From: Gnetum montanum
Taxonomy: Eukaryota; Streptophyta; Gnetopsida; Gnetales; Gnetaceae
DNA: 53,135 nucleotides
Assembly: GCA_015680685.1 (NCBI GenBank)
Contig: MNCI01028834.1
Coordinates: forward strand, 155,137-208,271
Reading direction: 5' to 3'
This document shows positions 30,739 through 41,238 of this stretch, piece after piece (the first letter of the stretch is position 1; each line of letters starts with the position of its first letter). Under the pieces are notes generated by a model that worked only from the letters and a program-made list of their open reading frames with translations, ran no database searches and had not been told where the DNA came from. Made by a program: the position numbers and the translations under genes.

Positions 30739-31343
30739 ATGAAACATCCCAAAATTCGAAGGCATGCTTGCTTCACCAAGCTTTTGCAATTCACACAGCA
30801 TCACGACAGTTCTTTAGGAGATGAATGCTCTGATTTTCAAACTGTCCAGATTTGGCAAGTTTTCTACCCCAGGTGCCAACAGGCTCAATGGATTCTCCAG
30901 CCTATCCACTTGAGCAATTCACCTAGCCGACTATGCACATAGGACCGATGCGTGGAACTGTTGGCGATGCTCAGAATGCGTAAAATGCTTCGGCAAGTTT
31001 TCTAAGGCACGAAGTTTGCTACGCTATACTATGCCTCACTATGTAGCGTAGCAGGCTTCAGAAAACATTTGTAAAAGTGGAGTGCTACGCTATGCTATAT
31101 AGCATAGCACAATGTAGCAAAAGCTATATGGCCGGTCCCCTCGCTCGACTTCAAGTCCTTCAACAATGTCTCTTTCCGTCAGAAAGTAGTGGATCATGTC
31201 TACTGCTACACTACGCTGAGCTACATGGTGCAGCGAGGCATAGCAATTCTACAAAACTGATAGAAGGTAGCTCAAAGGGTAGGATTAGCAAGTTCACAAG
31301 TTTCACAGTGCAAAAGGTAGAGTTTGTAGATTGGCAAAGTCGT
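30739..31343 (+). repeat. 3' LTR of element C, first piece
   Basis: It matches 14257-14863 of the 5' LTR, including GATGAATGCTCTGATTTT and GATTGGCAAAGTC. It stops at 31343 where the truncated start of the E LTR begins. The TATA-containing middle part of the LTR (14864 to about 15686 in the 5' copy) is missing. Confidence 0.85.
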
Positions 31344-32133
31344 GCCGCGATATCGCGTCGTCCCCTGCAATATCGCATATGCGATATTGCGGTGCACTAT
31401 CATATCTATAAATAAGAGGTGGATCTCCTTTGTTTTCCATTCGAGGCCTAGACCGTAGTGAAACTCTAGCAGTTTTTCCACTCGAGAGATAGATTAATTT
31501 CCATGTGCCCATAGTAGGAACTCCAGAGTGAACGGATCTTTATTCAAGTAGACATTGTACCTAAACATAAGTTTGTGTACAGTAATAAAGATGAGCTTCT
31601 TCAATAAACCTTGCAGTGCATGGAATAGGCTAATTAGGATTTTATTTACTATTATATATTATTTTTTATGTAATTTATTTATTAGTTATTAATTCTCTCT
31701 CAACCTTTCTCTCCTAGTTAAGTGCCTCAGTACGACCACTTCGAGCACGTGCGTTACGCTTGGTGATCCCAACAACGATTAGCGTTTGGTAACCAAGGTT
31801 GCATCGGTTCAGGGTGTGAATGGTAAGCAGGAACAGATGCTGATGCTAGGTTAATTTAGACTTAGTTAGTTAGTTAAAGTTAGTAAATTAGTCTCTTCAC
31901 CCTTCAACTCAATAGCATAGGAGATAAAACATAAAAAGACATAAAAATCATATACCTTGGACTTACTTAACCATACACCGTGACAACTACAAGTAAGTCT
32001 GGAAAGATAATGAATGATTAACCCTAAGTGTTCCATGAGGCGTGTAGGAACTTAGTCTATGAAGTTCAACCAGATCGCACGTGCTACGCTCCTATTCGTA
32101 TGGTTGAGTGTAGGGGTACCTCGCCACTCATCA
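31344..32133 (+). repeat. 5' LTR of element E (start truncated)
   Basis: It aligns with 37640-38363 through the GATATTGCGGTGC phrase, TATA box, ATAGATTAATTTCCATGTGC, GAACGGATCTTTAT and TTGCAGTGCATGGAATAGGC. It ends CTCATCA before the primer site. Its first bases are joined directly to the C LTR. The TATA box is at 31407-31414. Confidence 0.85.
31407..31414 (+). promoter_or_regulatory. TATA box of the E 5' LTR
   Basis: TATAAATA in CATATCTATAAATAAGAGG, identical in the 3' LTR at 37697-37704. It would drive rightward transcription of E. Confidence 0.65.
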
Positions 32134-32134
32134 T

Positions 32135-32152
32135 TGGCACCATTGTCGGTGA
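32135..32152 (+). promoter_or_regulatory. Primer-binding site of element E (tRNA-Asp type)
   Basis: TGGCACCATTGTCGGTGA differs at four positions from TGGCGCCGTTGCCGGGGA, the complement of the plant tRNA-Asp 3' end. Three of the four changes are C-to-T or G-to-A transitions as expected from decay of methylated cytosines. The site follows the LTR end CTCATCA after one base. Confidence 0.75.
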
Positions 32153-32246
32153 CTAAGTGTTTGTGCGCTAAGTAGAACATAGGAGATCACTCACATCATT
32201 GGGAGCCGAAACGAACTTTAGGGTTAATTAAAAGAAAATTTATATA

Positions 32247-34200
32247 ATGGTAAATAGCACACCGAATCAAATAACAATGTCTTCTTCTAACAAGAGCAGT
32301 TCACCACCTAGGGATAATACAAGGAATAGTCAGTAATCAAAAGCACATAACCAAAATCTGCCAATTCCTCAACAATACCGAGTGGTATATACTCATCCCG
32401 ATGAGTACATACTAGACTTTACCTTTATCCTCCATCAAGATGAACAGCTACAATGGAGAGATCTGCAAGGTAACATCATGCTACCCCCAGATCGTGTAGT
32501 CCCTAACATCCTTATTCATGCTCTTGCACAAATAGGCATGACAGAATTATACACTGAATATGTTTTAGGAGATTATAACATAAGGGATTATCATCCCACA
32601 GCAGTGCAATGTCTAAGGGACTCAAGGTAGAAGAGCCATCATACACTATTGAAGGGCAAAGGGGTCTCGCATGTCCTAAGTGAAATAGGAGATGATGAAC
32701 CCATCATAATGGGTTCTTCATCTAATGAGGTTCCCCCTCCTAATGATGGTGAGGAGGTAGGGTATCAAAACCTACGATCCACGATACACAACCCTAGTTC
32801 TGATCCTCATGAATGCCAATTGTTCACTGAGGAAACAACGACACATGACAAGGATGGGCACTTAGATCATCATTATGATCGGGGCCATAGTAGCCGAAGA
32901 AGAGGTAAGAAGCATCGTCATGGTGATGGTTCTCCGTCTTCTTCTCCTTCATCTCATCACTCACCCTCTTCTTCCACATCTGGGTGTAGCCATCATGAGC
33001 ATAATGGTGAGGATAGAGGTAGGCAAAACAAGAGACCTCGACGAGAGAGTCGAGAGAGAGGACAAGGGCAAAAACGAAGGAAAAGTAGGAAACAACAAAG
33101 ACATCACAGGCATCATGAAAGAGATGATCATGATGATCCCCTACTTGCAACCCAAAGTATGCTCGATATAATGGAGCTAGTAAGAATACCAACAATGCAT
33201 CAAAGAGATAGTCAGATCAAATGATTAGACATGAATAATATCCCATGCTTTGAAGGATGCAAAGTGGATTTGCAACATCATTTACAGGCGTTCCACGATG
33301 CTTGCACTTTGTATAACATAGATAACGAGTGGAAGAAACTTAAGTTATTTTGTAGGATACTCATCAAGGAAGAAAAGAGTTGGTACCTGTTCATAGAGCT
33401 AGAAACCATTAGGAGGTGGAGTACAATGTTAGAACTCTTCAATGATAAGTATCAAATGTACTCCAGAGTGTCTAACTTGCGTAAGAAAATTGAATGATGG
33501 AAACAAGGTACTCATGAACCCTTGGATGCTGCCATCGGCCGATACTATGTATTGTTACATCATTGACCAAGCTATGGTTACGCATAGCGGGATCAACTTC
33601 GCCACATCGTGGATGGGCTAAGGTATGAAACTAGAAGAACCCTTGTGACTTCTGCCTAAGGAAGACTATCAGAACTTAGAGCCCATGAAATTCATAGCTT
33701 GTTGGCACAAGTGGCCAAGGAAGAAGGGGAGCTACGAAAAAGAGAGAGTGTGGAAGAATACAACCATGATCCTTCCCTTCAAAAGAAGGGAGAAATTTTT
33801 TGATGAGGAGGATGAGTCATCACTCGAAGAGTTGGTGAATAGAAAAACCTTTCCATTGTAGAAGTTAACAACTAAAGTGTTGGCTAAGGTGGATCAATTG
33901 TGGGATTCCTTATACTCTAGACTTGAAACTATCTTGAAAATTGTAGAGGAGTCTAAGGTGGAATGAGGTAGTGACAAAGATAAGACAAAGCGGAGAGATT
34001 CAGGCCCTGCACATAACAAGGGCAAGGGAAAAATTACTATATTAGATGAGGTTGTGGATTTTGACATAGACAATGAGGATGGATGTGAGATCTACCAATA
34101 TGACCATCCTAAGGGATGTTGTCCAATCATCTCACATCTACAAGAGTCTGGGGTGTATGCACTTAATTTGAGACCTGACCAACGGCAAACACCATGAAGG
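32247..34200 (+). pseudogene. gag: gag pseudogene of element E
   Basis: The ATG at 32247 opens a Ser/Asn-rich start. YVLGDYNIRDYHPTAVQ (32555-32605) and a Ser/His/Arg-rich segment (32860-33120) follow. The Gag capsid-like part spans 33231-33760: IPCFEGCKVDLQHHLQAFHD, KLKLFCRIL, WYLFIELE, LFNDKY and the following PLDAAIGRYY. A Lys-rich tail extends to about 34150, with a possible Cys/His segment GCCPIISHL near 34120. Stops and frameshifts lie at 32629, 33222 and 33495. The layout, Ser/Arg linker before the capsid part included, is like Athila Gag, but exact clade placement needs a search. Confidence 0.65.
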
Positions 34201-35600
34201 TTACCTTATCCTTAAGGTAACCCAAGATAGTTCCATCAACCGTTAATGTACTATCCAAGTGGAACTCCACCACAACCCATCAGGAAACATTAGTAGTGGC
34301 AATACCCACAGTCATGGGGGATGCCACCATAGAGACAACAATACCCTTACCAGAAACCTGATCCTTATGGCTATTACATGCAACAACCGGTTTCTTTAAG
34401 TGACTCTATGGGTCACACAACTCCCCAACGTCACTACCAAGTTTGGGAGTACTTTAGGAGGACTCCTTCTCCTCCGGGAGGCACTCCACATCCATACCAT
34501 CCTTCAACTCCATTCGCACCTCTTCCACCTATAGTTCCCATACCTCCTACTCTAACAATGCAAGGGGAACTCCCCACTCAACTGTAGCAATGTAACGCTA
34601 TGAAAGCTGTAAACATTCAACCCGCTACTGGTTCTAACAACCGTAAAAAGAGAAGACCTTTCTTTAAAACCAAAAGCCCAGACAAGCTTTCACAACAACA
34701 AGAAGTTGAGTCTATGTATGCTCCTCCAATAAACAAAACTTTGGGACTCCCTTCCATCCAAAAGTAGAGCTTAACACATATGGTTATATTAACGCATACT
34801 GTAATCAACTGGATCAAGGTAGGCCATCTTCCCAGGAAACTCTCTGATCTTGGAAGCCCCTTAATCTATTTACAAGTTTCCAGGAACAAACCACATAAGG
34901 CTCTTCTTGACTTATGTTCTAGAGTCAACTTAATCTCATGAGAAATGTATCAAGCTTGAAACCTATCCCAACTTAAGAAGAGAAACATCCAACTGGAGTT
35001 GGCTGACGAGTCCATCACCATTCCCTTGGGATTGGTGGAGGACATAGTTACCACTATGTGTGGTTGGTCATACCTAGCCGATTTCCTGGTGATAGAAGTT
35101 AACAGTAACAATGGGGGCTTCCTAATTATAATGGGAAGGCCATGGATGAGTACAATAGATGTGTACCTAGGGATCCGTAATCTTTCCTTGTAAATATCTA
35201 AGATAAACATTTATGGAAAGATCAAGAAGAAGAAAGTTCCATGCATCACATACAGTGACTTAGAGGGTGATGACATGGAAGAATTCTCAACATCTCTTCC
35301 ATGTAATCAGTGTGCCCTTGAAACACAAATACAAAGGTGCCTGTATGTAGCAATCACACAAGTAGTAGACACCCCGTGGTTGATAGCTAGTTGAAAGAGC
35401 AACCCAATATGCATGGAACAAACTGAGGGAATAACTCACACTAACAACGAAGGCATAGAAACATTGGAATATGAGCATTGCCAACTTCCATCCCTTAACC
35501 TGAAAACATCAATTGGGAGGAGTTGGACACTTCTAAGAAATTCAAATATACATTCATTATTTTTGATCTCTCCATTTCCATTCAGTCATGGGTGAGATGG
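34200..35600 (+). pseudogene. Pro-rich linker and protease pseudogene of element E
   Basis: A proline-rich linker (34380-34600, HYQVWEYFRRTPSPPGGTPH) leads to the protease. HKALLDLCSRVNLIS near 34890-34935 aligns with the D[LT]GASVNLIP active-site pattern of Athila-type proteases; the Gly and Ala are changed. LELADESITIPLGLVEDI, DFLVIEVNSNNGGFLIIMG and RPWMSTIDVYLG (35100-35170) follow, the last being the usual C-terminal landmark. Coding similarity fades after about 35600 and no RT follows. Confidence 0.7.
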
Positions 35601-37579
35601 CTACCTATGCTAAACATTAGGGGTTCTAAGTTCTTTTAAGTTTTTTTTTTACACATTTTTTTTACATATTTTTGTTTTACACATTTTTTTACATGTTTAT
35701 GTTTTACACATTTTTGTTTTATAGGTTTTTATTCTACAAGGTTTTGTTTTACAAGTTTTTGTTTTACAAATTTCTTTAACTTTTCTTGTTTTTGTTTTAC
35801 AACATCATTATACTTTTTCATTTCTTTGTGTGTGTGTGTGTTTTAACCATCCTATAAGTTTGTCATCCAATAAGTGTTCTTCATGATGGTATGAACTATT
35901 TTTCCATTTGATTGCTAATGTTTGGTTTTTACCTTTAAGTTACGATGTTGATACTAAGGTATGTTCTCTTGATATGACAGGAAATGAGTTTACTTCATCC
36001 ATTCATCCACAAGTTCTATGGCCTCTCTTGGCTTAGAAATGTATAGTCCCTTTCTAATAAGAACTCTAATGAATCGGTGATCGGGCATTTCTCAAACTAA
36101 GGAAGGACTCAAGGATTGAAAAGGGTGTGACTTCAAGGGAACTTGATGCATTTGTGTTGGCCATTCTCTTGGGTGCTTAGATGTTTTCTTCTTAATTTTC
36201 TTATCATTCCGATGTTACCCAATTATAGGGAAGTTGAGTCAATAAAAATAATAAGTCTTTGCATGGTGTGGTTCTCTCACATAAAAACATAAAACAAAAA
36301 AAAAAATAAGAAAGAAAATAAGAAAAAGTAAGAATTCAAGCACACCCCTTAGACAAAATAATCCCTTGGGCTACAAGCACTGGTTATGGAACTCAAAATA
36401 AAAAGGTTTCCTCTAACTAAGGCCCTTCTCACTTCCCATTCTCTCCTCCTTTGTTTTGTCAGAATGGTGGTGGCTCTGGGGAAGGCATTCTTGTTATTCA
36501 AGTGGATGGATTGGCCGAATGCATTGATGCGAAGTCACTGGATGTGGTTGGTTTAAGTTCAGAGTTGGAATGAGATTTACCAAGTCACATTAATCATGAA
36601 ACACAAAAAGGGCTGTATGCCACCTTGTTCTTGGGATTCCATTCCATTCTATTCTCTCCATCCTTCTCTCCATTATTCCATTCATTGCTAGTTGTATCAT
36701 TAGTGTATATCTTGGTAGATGCATTGTTTTCTTTTTGGTAAATTCTTATGGTTAAGACTTTAACTCTTGTTCCAAAGGACATTCCCAGAGCCTATGGACT
36801 ATTTGAATGTGGATTTGTCAAGGAATTAAGGGCATGAGCCTGCTTTAGGGAGGATCCACTGACACTCCTATTTGGTGCACTTGTTAAATTCTTTCCTTTA
36901 AACATTTTGCAATTAATTTCGTTTTGTTCATTTTTATCTTGACATCCATTTCATCGATGTCCTAGTTGTCTCTTTTTCTCTCTCTTTATTATTCCTTTTC
37001 CTTTTCCATTCTCTCACTACTGGAGGTTTGTGATTAGTCATGGGGGTATGGGGTCCAATTTTTTCAATTTTCTCCTAACCCCTACACCTTCGGTAGTCAT
37101 CATTTATATATTTTCAGACCCATATCAGCCAATGGACTTTCACCAAAGCAAGGTATCAATTACGTGATAATTCATTTACCCTTGCTAATATAAGACTGTG
37201 TTGTGTGTGCAGATGGTAATCATGCAACAATGGATTGGATCTGGAGGGAACACTTGGAATGGAGCAGTGCCAAAAGCAGCTATGCAAGGAACGAGATCGA
37301 TGATACACTTATAGATGGACAATGAAAGATGCAATCTTGGCATTGGCAGTAGCAAGACTTCTTCTCTCTTCTCTCTTCTTTCTCAACTACCAAATGAGGC
37401 CTGATGTCAATTTAATAAGGTGTTTACACTTGTTGTCATGAACACCAGTTTTGTTATGTCTTGTAATGATGATCCATTCACATGTCATCCCATTAGTTTC
37501 ATTTGAGTCAATAATCCCATACCTTCCTGATATTATTGTAAGGAACTCAAGGACAAGTTTTCATTTAGTCATGGGGGTA
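35600..37579. other. Long non-coding region of element E
   Basis: This stretch of nearly 2 kb holds no supported gene. It starts with a T-rich array of TTTTACACATTTTTG / GTTTTACA units (35640-35810) and a (GT)8-like run (35827-35845). It also has poly-A runs near 36295-36330. The phrase TTAGTCATGGGGGTATG occurs twice, at 37036 and at 37565. The second occurrence abuts the 3' LTR and acts as polypurine tract; the first looks like an internal duplicate. Athila elements usually carry a long untranslated region before the 3' LTR. Confidence 0.6.
35640..35810 (+). repeat. T-rich TTTTACA tandem array in element E
   Basis: About ten units of GTTTTACACATTTTT and shorter GTTTTACA variants, directly after the end of coding in E. 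Low complexity, no further signal. Confidence 0.75.
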
Positions 37580-38364
37580 TGATGGGATGCGATATTGCAT
37601 GGGCCACGATGTCACATCCCTCACGATATGGCGTACGTGATATCGCATCATCCCCTGCGATATTGCGTATGTGATATTGCGGTGCGCCATCATATCTATA
37701 AATAAGAGGTGACTCTCCCTTGTTTTCCAATCTAGGCCTAGATCATAGTGAAACTATGGCATTTTTTTCACTCTAGAGATAGATTAATTTCCATGTGCCT
37801 GTAGTAGGAACTCCAGAGTGAACGGATCTTTATTTGAGCAAACATTGTACCTGAACACAAGTTTGTGTATGGTAATAAAGACAAACTTCTTGTATAAACC
37901 TTGCAGTGCATGGAATAGGCTAATTAGGATTTTATTTACTATTATTTATTATCTATTATTTAATTTATTTATTAGTTATTAATTATCTCTCAACCCTTCT
38001 CTCCTAGTTAAGTGCCTTAGTATGACCACTTTGAGCACGTGCATTACGCTTGGTGATCCCAACAATAATTAGTGTTTGGTAACCAAGGTTGCATCAGGTT
38101 AGGGTGTGAACAATAAGTGGGAATGGATGCTGATGCTAGATTAATTTAGAAATAGTTAGTTAGTTAAAGTTAGTAAATTAGTCTCTTTACCCTTCAACTC
38201 AATAACATAGGAGATAAAACATAAAAAGACATAAAAATCATATACCTCAAACTTACTTAACCATACACCATGACAACTACAAGTAAGTCTGGAAAGACAA
38301 CGAATGATTAACCCTAAGTGTTCCATGAGGTGTGTAGGCACTTAGTCTGTGGAGTTTAACTAGC
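37580..38364 (+). repeat. 3' LTR of element E (end truncated)
   Basis: It starts TGATGGGATGCGATATTGC after the purine-rich ATGGGGGTA and carries GATATCGCATCATCCCC and a TATA box at 37697-37704. It matches the 5' LTR up to GGAGTTTAACTAG near 38363. The remaining ~75 bp to the LTR end are missing, and the C LTR resumes with TTATATAGACACCGAC. Confidence 0.85.
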
Positions 38365-38537
38365 AATCTTATATAGACACCGACTAAGTCCCTGTCTGAT
38401 CGACCAGATCGTTCAGGGTGCCCTGTATCCGTTCCATCCAACATGGCCCTCCTGTGGATATTAGGTTAAGACTATTTGTGACCGCTGACCTCTCGGTGTT
38501 TTCCAGCCACTGACATTTTTAGTCACTATAGGTTTCT
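38365..38537 (+). repeat. 3' LTR of element C, last piece
   Basis: It matches 15687-15857: TATATAGACACCGACTAAGT, CCCTGTATCCGTTCCATC, CTCGGTGTTTTCCAG and the end ACTATAGGTTTC. This confirms that E lies inside the 3' LTR of C. C ends at about 38537. Confidence 0.85.
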
Positions 38538-38760
38538 TGGGATGGACCAAATAGTTTGGAAAATTTTCTATCTCCCAGGTTGTTAAGCTTGCTACACTCC
38601 CTAGCATACCTAGCTTGACACATGTCCCAGTTGCCAGTTTTCCCAAGTACTAGGCTAGAGTTTGTCAAAAGTGCTTAGGATGGATGAAATAGTTTGGCAA
38701 ATTTTCTATTTGCTGGCACATTTTGGCCATTTCATGGAATAGGATTAGATGATTCAGAGC
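38538..38760 (+). repeat. Probable middle piece of the D 5' LTR
   Basis: Two units of about 150 bases both contain GGATGGA.(C/T)..AAATAGTTTGG and AAATTTTCTAT. The first also has GCTACACTCCCTAGCATA, in the style of the U3 palindromes of the B and D LTRs. It lies directly right of C and is best read as the continuation of 14001-14256. The right limit is uncertain. Confidence 0.4.
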
Positions 38761-40273
38761 ATTATTGTAAAGCACGATGAGCTGAAAGACCTGTGCACTA
38801 GTGATAAAAATTGAAGGAGAAGCACGTGACTGAGGAACCTATGGCACTCGTCCATTTCTAAGCACTGATTGAATCAGGTAATCATGGGCACTGTTGTGGC
38901 TAGAAAAAAAACCCTACAATACTTGGGACATCTAATTTCTAGATTGCTCAAGATTGTTAACTATGTGTCATCACCGGATGAATCCCAATTCATCAAGTCA
39001 GTCGGGCATAGGCACAGATTACATGGGTTTGTAGCCTTGCTTTCTTACTTCATTTTTGGAACTTGCACACCAATTCCTTATGATCTATCATTCTGAAAGA
39101 GCAATAATATTCTCAAAAAGTTCATTATGACATGTGAAGTATCTTTAACAGCGATCATATTTCTTTCTCTGAGCAAAGCTCGAGTTAGTAGGAGATCCTA
39201 CATTTGAACCCTTGTTCTGTACCTAGTCAACAGCTTTTGGGCTTTCATTGCAATTTGCAAGCTTCCTTGCAGGAGAATATATTAAAAAAATTGTTACAGA
39301 AATGGGGCATCAAGCTGGACTAGAATTTTTGATTTTTACATTTCTACCATGTTCTAGAATCCACATTAGTGCCACTGATGGAAGAGGCAGAAAAATGCAA
39401 TGAAGCAGATGGAGGAAGATGATGTTGCCATTATACCAAGGGTTTAACAATGGTGTGGGCCTCCTATGTTTGGCTAGAGTTCTGCGAAATAATCACCCTA
39501 ACATATGTAAAGCTTGGAGGGATGATGAAAGCCTGTTCCATCACGTAGCTATGGAGGCAACTGAAAAAAAAATGCCAGCATGAGAACAACGAAACAAAAT
39601 GAAGATGGACAGTTGCAGTGATTCCATTTCTTCATGGGTGTTAATTCTTTTGTTCAGGGACTTCGTTGTGGGCATCATTTTTTCTTTCATGATTGCTCTA
39701 AGAAGTTAGCAGAAAATGATGGCCACCGACAGATTTAACCTAGGAATCAGATAACTAGGCTCAGGCGCAGGTGGAATGGTTTCATTATCATTAGTAGTGG
39801 ATGCTTATGTTTGGTGGAAAACACAGAGCAATCCATAGGTTCCAGCCTAACGGTTATGTATATATTTGTATTGGTATGCTACAAAATAGGGTTCATCAAG
39901 TGCAGGGGCACTTCCTCATCAGCCATCCCATTCATCCCTACCACACGTTTCATATGATCTTGCACTTAGTTTGGCTCTACAAACTCAATGTTCAGATTCC
40001 TAAGCTCTTTTTTTTTCCTGCTTCTTTTTGTGATTGACATGGACGTGGTTGCTGTTGATGGTAGTGATTGACATGATCTGGCTAGGTTTTGGCTGTTCCA
40101 CATTTTCTGGATTGATTGAAGTCCAAGGCAAAAGCTTTATTATCTGTATGGTGGCGAGTCCATTTATGGCGAGACAACAGCTGATCTGCAGGCATCGGTA
40201 GATTTTGCAGAAGTGCTAGGGTTTGTTGATCTTTAACAGTTTCTATTTTTGTACGCGATCTGATCAAGACAGA

Positions 40274-40540
40274 ATGGCAAACCTGACTATTTTCTTTGAC
40301 CTCAAGATCGATGGTGCCCCTGCTAGGCATGTTGTTATGGAGATTTATAAGGACGTGGTTGCAAGGGCAGCAGAGAACTTTCTTGCATTGTGTACAGGCG
40401 AGAAGGGCACTGGTCGAAGTGGGAAGCCTCTACATTACAAGGGTTCCACCTTCCATCATGTGATCCCTAGCTTCATGTGCTAGGGCGGTGACTTCACTCA
40501 TGGAAACGACGCTGGTGACACTACAACTATGCAATGTACC
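40274..40540 (+). pseudogene. Cyclophilin-type peptidyl-prolyl isomerase pseudogene fragment
   Basis: The frame from ATG 40274 reads [20 protein letters not shown] and then [30 protein letters not shown] and, after a TAG at 40481, GGDFTHGN. This is the N-terminal half of a cytosolic plant cyclophilin, which catalyses prolyl cis-trans isomerisation; the whole protein is about 170 residues. No intron interrupts it, but many plant cytosolic cyclophilin genes also lack introns. Substitutions such as VVARAAENF for VVPRTAENF, the stop, and the loss of similarity after GNDAGD show it is dead. It lies on the same strand as D, within insertion F. It may be a processed copy or a fragment carried by a mobile element. 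Confidence 0.85.
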
Positions 40541-40904
40541 TAACAGAGATGACGGTGCCAAAAAGTGGACGTAAGCATGCACCTCTCTGGTGTTTCATGG
40601 CAGGAGTAGCTATGGTAGTGACAGCTCTTATGGTTTCATGTTATTGTAGCAACAATTGGACCACGTGTTGGGTAAGCCAAAGGTCACTGATGTGTTCATC
40701 TAGGAGTGCTTCACATGACATCCACCTTGTGCTGAAAACGTGGCATTGCAACTCCAGTTATGCATTTGGCTGTACCTACATACGTATATATTTATCCATC
40801 CATGTATGCCTCAATTCTATTGTTACTATTACTATTAGGATCAAAATAATAATTTATTTTTTTTAAAAAATATATGCATGGGATGTTTATTCAAAAATAG
40901 GACA

Positions 40905-41160
40905 CTTGGCCAACATAGCTTTTATACAAAGGCCATTTGTCAACTACAACCTCTTTATCTCCACAATGGCCACTTGTCAACTAAATGGGCCACTTGTCAA
41001 CTAAATAGGACACTTGTCAACTACAACCTCTTTATCTCAACAATGGTCACTTGTCAACTAAATGGGACACTTGTCAACTACAACTTTTTTATCTCCATGG
41101 TGACCACTTGGTAATTGAATGAAGACACTTGGCAACTGAATAGGACACTTGGCAACTGCA
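40905..41160 (+). repeat. Minisatellite of CACTTGTCAACTA units
   Basis: About nine units share GGACACTTGTCAACTA, and longer ones include ACAACCTCTTTATCTCCACAATGGC. Units start near 40901, 40927, 40968, 40988, 41008, 41045, 41065, 41120 and 41140. They precede the TATA box at 41231, as U3 repeats do in an LTR. Confidence 0.8.
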
Positions 41161-41230
41161 GCTGTTTTATCTCTATGGTGGTTATAACCACCCAAAAGTT
41201 TTGGAACTTACTTAACTACCTATGAGACCC

Positions 41231-41238
41231 TATAAAAG
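41231..41238 (+). promoter_or_regulatory. TATA box in LTR-like part of insertion F
   Basis: TATAAAAG in GAGACCCTATAAAAGGGCTT, followed about 40-90 bases on by three AGAGGTCTCACA-type units (41263-41320). The context resembles the U3/R part of an LTR. Confidence 0.55.

Larger units (their letters stand above)
31344..38364 (+). mobile_element. Element E: Athila-like gag/protease-only retrotransposon nested in the C 3' LTR
   Basis: Two LTRs (31344-32133 and 37580-38364) flank a gag-protease region (32247-35600) and a long non-coding region. It has no RT, RNase H or integrase. The primer site fits tRNA-Asp with four mismatches, a feature of Athila/Calypso-type elements. The 5' LTR lacks about the first 60 bp present in the 3' LTR, and the 3' LTR lacks about the last 75 bp present in the 5' LTR. 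The host LTR lost about 820 bp at the same place. E is therefore broken at both outer ends, with no target-site duplication left. Confidence 0.82.
14257..38537 (+). mobile_element. Element C: near-complete Tat/Ogre-like retrotransposon with antisense gene, carrying nested element E
   Basis: This is the best preserved element. Its order is 5' LTR, primer site, triplicated leader repeats, gag, protease, repeat spacer, antisense gene, repeat spacer, pol (RT, degenerate RNase H, second RNase H, integrase), repeat spacer, 3' non-coding region, polypurine tract and 3' LTR. Without nested element E it spans a little over 17 kb. The second RNase H after the standard one, plus the Gag knuckle style, places it in the Tat lineage of Ty3/gypsy. 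Stops and at least two frameshifts make it inactive. The 3' LTR is interrupted by E. No clean target-site duplication is seen at 14257/38537. Confidence 0.85.

Noticed and set aside
31344-31400. GATATTGC/GATATCGC runs as a restriction-like or CpG regulatory island
   Set aside because: They are part of the E LTR U3 and recur in its 3' LTR; simple internal repetition explains them without a separate function.
32824-33195. Minus-strand open frame of 123 codons in element E
   Set aside because: It is the complement of the Ser/His/Arg-rich gag linker, whose skewed composition leaves the opposite strand open. No conserved counterpart was seen.
14251-38545. Target-site duplication around element C
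   Set aside because: The bases before 14257 (AAGGGT) and after 38537 (TGGGAT) are not a convincing duplicate; decay or rearrangement may have removed it.
40901-41160. CACTTGTCAACTA repeats as a CRISPR array
   Set aside because: Units are contiguous or separated by variants of the same sequence, with no unique spacers, and lie in eukaryotic repeat DNA.
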